NCBI GenBank assembly: GCA_947165405.1
Contig: CAMVAG010000028.1
Coordinates: 1 to 14,596, forward strand
From: an uncultured Selenomonadales bacterium
Lineage (GTDB): Bacteria > Bacillota > Negativicutes > Selenomonadales > Selenomonadaceae
Reading direction: 5' to 3'
Length of the DNA: 14,596 nt
The notes under the pieces were generated by a model. The model was not told the origin of the DNA, did not search any database, and saw nothing but the letters and a program-made list of their open reading frames with translations. Positions 9,071 to 14,596 of this stretch are shown here, in pieces. Position 1 is the stretch's first letter; each line of letters starts with the position of its first letter. The translations under genes and the position numbers were made by a program.

Positions 9071-11422
9071 TTAAAACAGTTGAACTACATCATCAGCAGT
9101 TTTGTTTTCTCTAAGGAAAATATTTTCTTGAATGCCCTTGTTGAAGTCGACGTAAATAAATTTCGGATAATCATTGGCGAGACTTTGCAACAGCGGGCGC
9201 AAAATTTCTTCGTCAAGCCCAAACAAAATCTTTGGGCTTAAGGCTTCGCGCTCGTCGCTGTCGTCAAGCAAATCTGTCAGCGTGAAACTGTAAAGATTTT
9301 CGGAGTGCTCGGCGAATTGATAGAGGCTGTATAAAATTACAAGCGGTTCGGGGTTTTGCCAAGCCGTTCGCGTGATTGAAACGACCGCATTGCCTTTAAC
9401 TTCGCAAATGCCTTGCCCCAACTTCTCGCCAATCGGAGAGGCACGCAAGATATTTTTCAGCGACGCCAACGCATTTTTTTTCGTCCTTTCTTTAATGGAA
9501 TCATCGAGCAAATTTATAAAAGTTTCATTGTCGAAAGTCGAATTAACTTCTATATGTTTGACGAAGAAATTTATCAGCACGGAATTGTACGCGGCGTTCG
9601 TCCAAAACATTCCCCAAAGTTTCAAACTTTCTGCGCCGAGCGAAATGAACTTGTCCAAATTCGCGACAAAATTTTTTCTGTCAGCAAGCAAGCCGACTTC
9701 ACGTCCCCAGTTGGTAAAGCTCTCGAACATTTTGGAACCCATGCGTTCATTTTCCCAAAAAGTTTGCGGATTCTCGAAAAGGATTCTTATCCACTCCGCA
9801 CGCAAGCCGAAAGTTTTATAGTGATGGTCAATGCCCGTAATATTCATTCCTTCAATATCTCCTCCGCATCTTAGAGAATCAGCCGCCAGACAACCGCGTT
9901 CCTTGTCAAGGCACCTGTAACAATGCCGGCAATTTTTAATCTGCACATCGTCGGCGGTTATCGTCAAAGCACCGTGCGGACATTCTATCATACAATCGCG
10001 GCAATTTCTACAATACGCCGCCTTATTCAAAACATTTTTCAGTTGCGAAAGAAATTTAATCATATGCTTGCCAAGTTCGGGCACGCGCAGAGAAATAATT
10101 TCTTTGTCGGCTTGAGTGTCGACATTGAAAATTATCGACGTGTCCTCGTATTGAAGAGAAAATTTATTGTCGCCGACTTCGACAAAATCTCCGAGCACCG
10201 GCAACCATTTGCGCCACGAATAATTTGCGTTCGTGATTATAAAGCTGTGATTCTCTCCGTCACGAAGAGTGTCAATCTTTTTTTCGCCAAACGTCAAAAG
10301 TTTTCCGCCCAAACGTTTCTTCCAACCTTGACCATTAAAGTAATCGCGCCATTGCTCATCGGTCGCGAAGCCCTTATCAATAGTTTGCTTAACAACAGAA
10401 ATGAACGGCGCAATTTCATTCGGATAAAAATTATTTTGCAAGCAATCGTTCCACGCTGAAGACATCGGGCAAATTTTGCAACCGACACGCGGCAAGCCGT
10501 TTCGATAACATTGATTGAACGGCAGATTTTCCGCGAACAGGTACAAAAAAATTTCGGCGGTTGACCATTTGAGAATCGGATAAAAATTTAACTGCGCGGG
10601 GTGCTTGCGACTCACAGAAATTTTGTCGTAAGTCGAGCGCGTCTCACTTTCTTCGGAACGCACGCCGATAAAAGCCATTGCCCGAAAATTTTTCACATCG
10701 GCAACGGGACATTTGCGACGCTCGGCAATAATCTCCTTGACCTTAAAAAGCGAAGGACTTGCCTTATGGACAGAACAACACCAGCGAATTTTTCGGGCAG
10801 GCGGCCCCATGAACTTCCACGAGTCCAAAGCGTCGAAGGGAGCGCGAGCCGTATGCCATTTCAAATCGGAAAAAATTTTCTTCGTCTCTTCGACAGTCTT
10901 ATAAGTGTCGCTGATTTCCATCGTCGTATCGCCGAAGATAATTTCAAACGAATCATGCGGCAAAGCGCGTTGAATCAAATCGAGCATAACGAGCGAATCT
11001 TTGCCGCCGCTGAACGCCACATAGAACAAGTCGACTTTGTTTTTATAAGCTTTGAACGTGGCGTAAATATCTTTGAGCGTGCGCTGAATCATGCCGTTCA
11101 TCAAGTTTTCGTTTTTGGCAATCATGGCTTTAATATCGACGGGCGACAGAGATAAATTTGGCTTGACGTTTTTGAGCGCGGGCAAGTCAAACAAATTGCC
11201 GCCCTGCGTCTCGGCAACAAGTTCACCGCGATAAAAATAGCGACGACCTTCAGCCCAACAAAGCGGCTCTTTTGATTTCGGAAACTGCCAGCCAAAATTT
11301 TTATCAAGTCCGAGAAAATTCAGCTCTTCAAAAAAAACAGGACGAACATCTTTAGTTAATCCCTCAATTTTCGGCGTAAGATTATAGCCGCCCGTGTCTT
11401 TATCCCATTCATAAGCATACAT
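9071..11422 (-). CDS. brxP: BrxP-like PAPS/APS reductase-fold protein with ferredoxin clusters (BREX type 4)
   Basis: This protein belongs to the adenine nucleotide alpha hydrolase/PAPS reductase family, which includes DndC. Numbering is from ATG 11422 (783 residues). Features in order: an N-terminal domain (1-125); PP-loop AFSGGKDS (136-143) that binds ATP or an adenylylated substrate; FGDTTMEI (163-170); WCCSVHKASP with Cys215-Cys216; GVRSEES (253-259); and GCKICP with Cys315 and Cys318. CC...CxxC is the signature that binds [4Fe-4S] in APS reductases. Next come two ferredoxin-like sets, Cys471/474/477/481 and Cys498/501/504/511. The C-terminal 240 residues resemble DUF4007, a weaker call. 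The C-terminal catalytic ECGIH-type motif of sulfonucleotide reductases is not seen, so sulfate reduction is unlikely. ATG 11422 is chosen because GGTGA lies 5 bases upstream; a TTG at 11435-11437 opens the same frame but has no ribosome binding site. The gene starts 18 bases after the regulator-like gene. A role in sulfur-based DNA marking is inferred. Confidence 0.9.
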   Translation of the reverse strand: MYAYEWDKDTGGYNLTPKIEGLTKDVRPVFFEELNFLGLDKNFGWQFPKSKEPLCWAEGRRYFYRGELVAETQGGNLFDLPALKNVKPNLSLSPVDIKAMIAKNENLMNGMIQRTLKDIYATFKAYKNKVDLFYVAFSGGKDSLVMLDLIQRALPHDSFEIIFGDTTMEISDTYKTVEETKKIFSDLKWHTARAPFDALDSWKFMGPPARKIRWCCSVHKASPSLFKVKEIIAERRKCPVADVKNFRAMAFIGVRSEESETRSTYDKISVSRKHPAQLNFYPILKWSTAEIFLYLFAENLPFNQCYRNGLPRVGCKICPMSSAWNDCLQNNFYPNEIAPFISVVKQTIDKGFATDEQWRDYFNGQGWKKRLGGKLLTFGEKKIDTLRDGENHSFIITNANYSWRKWLPVLGDFVEVGDNKFSLQYEDTSIIFNVDTQADKEIISLRVPELGKHMIKFLSQLKNVLNKAAYCRNCRDCMIECPHGALTITADDVQIKNCRHCYRCLDKERGCLAADSLRCGGDIEGMNITGIDHHYKTFGLRAEWIRILFENPQTFWENERMGSKMFESFTNWGREVGLLADRKNFVANLDKFISLGAESLKLWGMFWTNAAYNSVLINFFVKHIEVNSTFDNETFINLLDDSIKERTKKNALASLKNILRASPIGEKLGQGICEVKGNAVVSITRTAWQNPEPLVILYSLYQFAEHSENLYSFTLTDLLDDSDEREALSPKILFGLDEEILRPLLQSLANDYPKFIYVDFNKGIQENIFLRENKTADDVVQLF

Positions 11423-11440
11423 AAAAATCACCGGCAAGAT

Positions 11441-14242
11441 TTATTCGCTCAAAAGTTCAAACACCCTGCCGCCTTCCAAAAATTTCGGGAGCTTCTTATT
11501 GCACAATCCCTGCGTCTTTAACCAATCAAAAATTTCTTTATTGGAGCGGAAAGGCTCTTTGCCATGCTCGGCGATTAAAATCTTTGTCAAGAAAGATTGG
11601 AAGTCATCCTCTGCAAATTCTTCCGACAGAAAAATTGTTGATGAAAATTTCGCTGACGCCGACGGAATTTTTAAACTGTAAGGTGCATTATCGGCGAGCG
11701 ACACCACACTTTCCAACAAAAAACTGTTCCAAGATATTTCAAGTTGAGGCAACCATTCATAATCCTCAAAAGTTTGAGCTGTTTGCCAACCGCCATTCCG
11801 TTCGACAGCTGATTGAATATTTTCCACAACTGCAGAAATAATTTCATCCGTGACGCCGATTGATTCGGGGCGCATCAAAGTAAATTCGTCAACGCGAATA
11901 AAATCCGGACGCATATTATCAATCAGATAAGTCTTCGCAACGTAATTGATTCCGTTTTCCTCACAAATGCCGACGAGATCTTCAATTTCAATTTCCTCCA
12001 TGCTCTCCAAAAGCTGAAGCAAAAATTTTTTGTTGCTGATGTCTTTGAGGTCTGCCGTGGAAATATACGGGCGCGAAAAATTAAATTCGTCGCGGAACAT
12101 GTACTGCAAGACGCCAAAAAGTTTGTTGTGATTTTGAATTTCATTGCGCGTCATGAAGTCTGCGAAGCGTTCAAAAAATAAATCGAACAACACACGCGAA
12201 TTGACAGGCGTCGAACAATTTTTGCGGAGAAAATTTTTTATCGGCTCAAAATCTTCCGCTTGCAAGTTCAAATGCGTGGCGTGAATGAGAATTCCGTCGC
12301 CGACACGAATAATTTCGGGGCAACGCCCGACCAAAAAAGCTATATTAAAATCTTTGAACGAGATAAAATTTTCTTTAATCTCTTGCGCCGAAACTTCGCC
12401 GCGTTCGGCAACAAAATTGTCAAACTCTTTACCCATGTCAATTTCGTCAGACTTGGTCAGATAATCTTTGCGAAGTGTATAGGGCAACTTGTAAAATTTT
12501 ATTGCGCCCTGCAAAAAATAATGATTGGTGATTTGCGTGCCGGCAAAAATATTTTTAAGAGCTTCGAAAATTTCCTTGTAGAAAATTGCCGTGCGATCAG
12601 ATTTGTCGATAAAATTTTTCACGCGCTCAATAATTTCCGGCGATATGTGAACGAAATCAGGATGAATATATTTTCCGCGGTCGCAGAGAAAACCTATTGT
12701 TCCAATTTTAGCGTCGACATTACGTTGAGTAAGAGGCGTCTTTTCGTCAAAAATTTCTTGAAGATACCGCATGAACCGTGAATAAAAATTTTCGTCGGCA
12801 ATTTTGTAACCGTTCGGGAATCTTTCCTTTAAAACATATCCACATTCAAATGTTAAAGTTAATCTGCCGCGATAAAAAATATTTCCGCTACGCTTGTAAA
12901 AATTTGAGAGCTTGGTTTTAATCAATTCAAGAGAACAATTTTTTTTACGCGCCAAAAACTCAAGCGTATAGGCAAAAGTTTTTTCGTCCATAAAGTCGGG
13001 CAAATTTTCCAAGAGTTCCGAATCGTCGAAGTAATTTTCGCTGTCTCCGTCAAAAAATATAAACGCTTTCTTTTCCTTATCATATTTGAAAACTTCATTG
13101 TCTAAATTTGCTTTTGAGCCGAGAAAATAAATAATTTCGGCGTCGGATTCATCAATAAAACTTTTCACGTCGTCGAGTGTAAGAATATATTTCCCGTCAG
13201 TCACCGCGTGCAGGAAATAAAAAAGTTTCTTTGCGTCGGAACGCTGATAATAAAATCTTCCAATAATTTTCTTTTCCATTTGCCGAACTCTTTCGCGAGT
13301 AATGTCAAAACTTTTACCGATTTCCTCAAGCGTTTTTCTTTGTGAACGACGACGAATTATTTCAAACTCGCGGCTGTTTTTAAATAAATCAGCAGTAATT
13401 TTTTTAGCAAAATCTCTTAAATCGACGCAGAGCCCGTCAATAAAATTTATAAGCTCCTCTTTGTTAAAAGTTACGGCATTTTCCGCAAACCATTTTGGAA
13501 AATCGGCAAGTGCCAAATCATCGGGCAAGTCAACAAATAAATTATTCTTCTTCAAACCGCAAGCAAGCAGAAAAGGTTGCACTCGTTTGTCTCTAAACTC
13601 TTCCGGCAAGTCGCGAAAGGCATTCTTTACCGTCACAGAATCGCAGAATTGCTCAAACGCCGAGATTATCAAATCAACCTGCGGAGCGTGATTTAAAGCC
13701 GCGTCGCGCAAAAATTCATCAAGCTCTTCGTTTGCAAGCCGTAAAGTTTTGGCGGGAATTTTTTTACGCCGCGAGTCAAAAAATTTTTTCAGCGTCGCTA
13801 TAAGATTGTCAAAGGAACCTTGACCAAAATTTTTCAAGCTTGAAAGTTTTTGTTGAGAAGACTTTAAAAGATCGGCAAGCGTTCTGTAACCGCTACGTTT
13901 CAAGCAATGCCGGACACGTGCACTAAAATTCAAATCTGCAATTGAAATATTTTTATACGGAGTGAGATTATTAATCTGAAAATACTTTTGTAGGGAATTT
14001 TCCTGCTCATCAAAAGTATTTTGCGGCGGAAGAATTTCTTCGCTGGACTTCTGCTCTTGAAAATTAAGCAATATCTTTATATGCTCAACTTGTTCGCGTG
14101 ACACGGCGTACTCTGAGCGATAGGCGATAAAGTCTTCTCTGTCTAATTCATCGACAAATTTTTTACCGGCTTCTTGGCAGTACTTCAAAAAACTTTCGTG
14201 TTGTTCGGATAATTTTTCTTTAATAAATACATTTGCCTGCAA
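11441..14242 (-). CDS. Large regulator-like protein with RNAP alpha-CTD-like and sigma-70 region 4-like domains
   Basis: I do not know a named family for the whole 933-residue protein. Residues about 92-154 look like the C-terminal domain of RNA polymerase alpha, a helix-hairpin-helix fold: LNFSARVRHCLKRSGYRTL, then LSSLKNFGQGSFDNLIATL. Residues about 296-330 look like sigma-70 region 4: KTLEEIGKSFDITRERVRQME, split as KTLEEIGKSF and DITRERVRQME, a classic recognition helix. The remaining 600 residues hold degenerate repeats suggestive of winged-helix modules (near 524-547, 644-675 and 781-808). No sigma region 2 is visible, so it is probably not a working sigma factor. The TTG start at 14242 has AGGA 9-10 bases upstream. 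It is the first gene after the promoter and lies 18 bases before brxP. It may control the BREX operon, bind DNA as part of the defence complex, or sense phage transcription. The domain calls are good; the function is unknown. Confidence 0.88.
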   Translation of the reverse strand: MQANVFIKEKLSEQHESFLKYCQEAGKKFVDELDREDFIAYRSEYAVSREQVEHIKILLNFQEQKSSEEILPPQNTFDEQENSLQKYFQINNLTPYKNISIADLNFSARVRHCLKRSGYRTLADLLKSSQQKLSSLKNFGQGSFDNLIATLKKFFDSRRKKIPAKTLRLANEELDEFLRDAALNHAPQVDLIISAFEQFCDSVTVKNAFRDLPEEFRDKRVQPFLLACGLKKNNLFVDLPDDLALADFPKWFAENAVTFNKEELINFIDGLCVDLRDFAKKITADLFKNSREFEIIRRRSQRKTLEEIGKSFDITRERVRQMEKKIIGRFYYQRSDAKKLFYFLHAVTDGKYILTLDDVKSFIDESDAEIIYFLGSKANLDNEVFKYDKEKKAFIFFDGDSENYFDDSELLENLPDFMDEKTFAYTLEFLARKKNCSLELIKTKLSNFYKRSGNIFYRGRLTLTFECGYVLKERFPNGYKIADENFYSRFMRYLQEIFDEKTPLTQRNVDAKIGTIGFLCDRGKYIHPDFVHISPEIIERVKNFIDKSDRTAIFYKEIFEALKNIFAGTQITNHYFLQGAIKFYKLPYTLRKDYLTKSDEIDMGKEFDNFVAERGEVSAQEIKENFISFKDFNIAFLVGRCPEIIRVGDGILIHATHLNLQAEDFEPIKNFLRKNCSTPVNSRVLFDLFFERFADFMTRNEIQNHNKLFGVLQYMFRDEFNFSRPYISTADLKDISNKKFLLQLLESMEEIEIEDLVGICEENGINYVAKTYLIDNMRPDFIRVDEFTLMRPESIGVTDEIISAVVENIQSAVERNGGWQTAQTFEDYEWLPQLEISWNSFLLESVVSLADNAPYSLKIPSASAKFSSTIFLSEEFAEDDFQSFLTKILIAEHGKEPFRSNKEIFDWLKTQGLCNKKLPKFLEGGRVFELLSE

Positions 14243-14293
14243 AAAATATCATCCTAACTTCTGTGCCAATAAAAAAAATACTTACTATGAAAA

Positions 14294-14322
14294 ACTATAG
14301 CATAAGAAAAGCGGTTTGTCAT
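14294..14322 (-). promoter_or_regulatory. Probable sigma-A promoter of the BREX operon
   Basis: On the minus strand, -35 ATGACA (14317-14322, five of six matches to TTGACA) and -10 TATAGT (14294-14299, five of six) are 17 bases apart. A TG one base before the -10 box makes it an extended -10. The start of transcription would lie near 14287, giving a leader of about 45 bases before the TTG at 14242. No other promoter of this quality was noticed between the operon genes, though I could not scan systematically. Confidence 0.72.
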
Positions 14323-14348
14323 GGAATGTCCAAAAAAATTCGTTCCAT
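14321..14348. promoter_or_regulatory. Inverted repeat next to the -35 box, possible operator
   Basis: ATGGAA (14321-14326) and TTCCAT (14343-14348) form a perfect 6-base inverted repeat around a 16-base spacer. The first arm overlaps the -35 hexamer by two bases. The arm centres are 22 bases apart, about two helical turns, which would suit a dimeric protein on one face of DNA. The arms are short, so chance is possible. No terminator-like GC-rich stem with a T run is seen here. Confidence 0.35.
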
Positions 14349-14596
14349 AGTGGGCAATGAGTGGTAGTAAAACGCCAAAATAATCGTTTTCGTAATGCAT
14401 TCTGAGATTTCTTATGTTCTTGCGTAGAACTTCAGAAGGATATACTATACGCCTAAAAAACAGAAACGAAGTTATCGGAGCATTCAAATCCAAAAGTTCC
14501 GCATTATGGCTCGTGAAAAAAATTTGGCTGTCAAAGGATTTTTTGAAAAGGCTTGGCATATGAGATACGCTTCAAGCTCGGAGTGCATATGATAGA

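Larger units (their letters stand above)
14254..14596 (-). pseudogene. C-terminal remnant of an AAA15-type ATPase, frameshifted and cut by the window edge
   Basis: One minus-strand frame entering from the window edge reads HSELEAYLICQAFSKNP (to about 14537), which fits the post-Walker-B helix of AAA15/AAA21 ATPases (HPELEAYLI-like). It then leaves register. The next frame reads FDSQIFFTSHNAELLDL, the conserved TSHN/LLD region of the same family, followed by YPSEVLRKN and RMHYENDYFGV, which fit the family C-terminus. A single missing T in the CCTTTG run near 14532-14537 would explain the break. Family similarity fades after about 14356; the rest of this frame, to its stop at 14254, runs through the BREX promoter and is probably not meaningful. 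Such ATPases occur in abortive-infection and other defence modules. A sequencing error is the alternative to a real inactivation. Confidence 0.7.

Noticed and set aside
9071..11422. Sulfate assimilation enzyme (CysH)
   Set aside because: The protein is about three times the size of CysH, has two extra ferredoxin clusters, lacks a visible C-terminal catalytic ECGIH motif and sits in a BREX operon without other sulfate genes.
11441..14242. Functional alternative sigma factor
   Set aside because: Only a region 4-like helix-turn-helix is visible; there is no region 2 for -10 recognition and core binding.
1..14596. Classical Dnd phosphorothioation locus (dndABCDE)
   Set aside because: A cysteine desulfurase and a DndC-like PAPS reductase fold are present, but no DndB, DndD or DndE is found, while PglZ and BrxL are clear BREX markers.
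1..14596. CRISPR array, tRNA, rRNA, insertion sequence or terminator
   Set aside because: No regularly spaced direct repeats, cloverleaf, rRNA-like stretch, transposase motif or GC-rich hairpin followed by a T run was found. The many T runs lie inside coding sequence.

Overview
All genes in this window lie on the minus strand and read from the right edge to the left. The window carries a BREX defence locus that best fits the type 4 layout. In transcription order it holds: a large regulator-like protein (11441-14242), brxP, a sulfurtransferase-type PAPS/APS reductase with ferredoxin clusters (9071-11422), a giant BrxC/PglY-like P-loop ATPase (4876-9048), pglZ (2793-4865), brxL (1326-2774), a 68-residue four-cysteine zinc-ribbon-like protein (1114-1320) and a cysteine desulfurase whose 3' end runs off the window (1-1139). 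Intergenic gaps are 5 to 22 bases or the genes overlap, several ribosome binding sites sit on the previous stop codon, and I see no terminator between them. This looks like one operon of at least seven genes.

A good promoter sits upstream of the first gene: -35 ATGACA, 17-base spacer, -10 TATAGT with an extended TG. Its -35 box touches one arm of an inverted repeat. Upstream of the promoter, at the right edge, is the frameshifted C-terminal remnant of an AAA15-type ATPase. Such ATPases are common in defence islands.

The locus has no DNA methyltransferase (PglX), although methylation marks self DNA in the best studied BREX types. It is instead rich in sulfur and iron-sulfur chemistry. BrxP has an SGGKDS PP-loop, the CC...CxxC signature that binds a [4Fe-4S] cluster in APS reductases, and two more ferredoxin-like cysteine sets. 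The last two genes of the operon are a cysteine desulfurase and a small cysteine protein. The inference is a sulfur-dependent, phosphorothioation-like mark or a related signal, with the cysteine desulfurase as possible sulfur donor, as DndA/IscS is for DndC. No DndB, DndD or DndE is seen, so this is not a classical Dnd locus. The first gene joins an RNA polymerase alpha-CTD-like helix-hairpin-helix domain and a sigma-70 region 4-like helix-turn-helix to a long tail of degenerate repeats. It is the least understood part of the locus.

Organism: GC content by eye is in the low forties, Shine-Dalgarno sites are strong (GGAGG, GAGG), TTG starts are frequent, and [4Fe-4S] proteins are present. This suggests an anaerobic member of the Bacillota, possibly Clostridia or Negativicutes, but the sequence alone does not settle it. 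Long plus-strand open frames are antisense shadows of the real genes.
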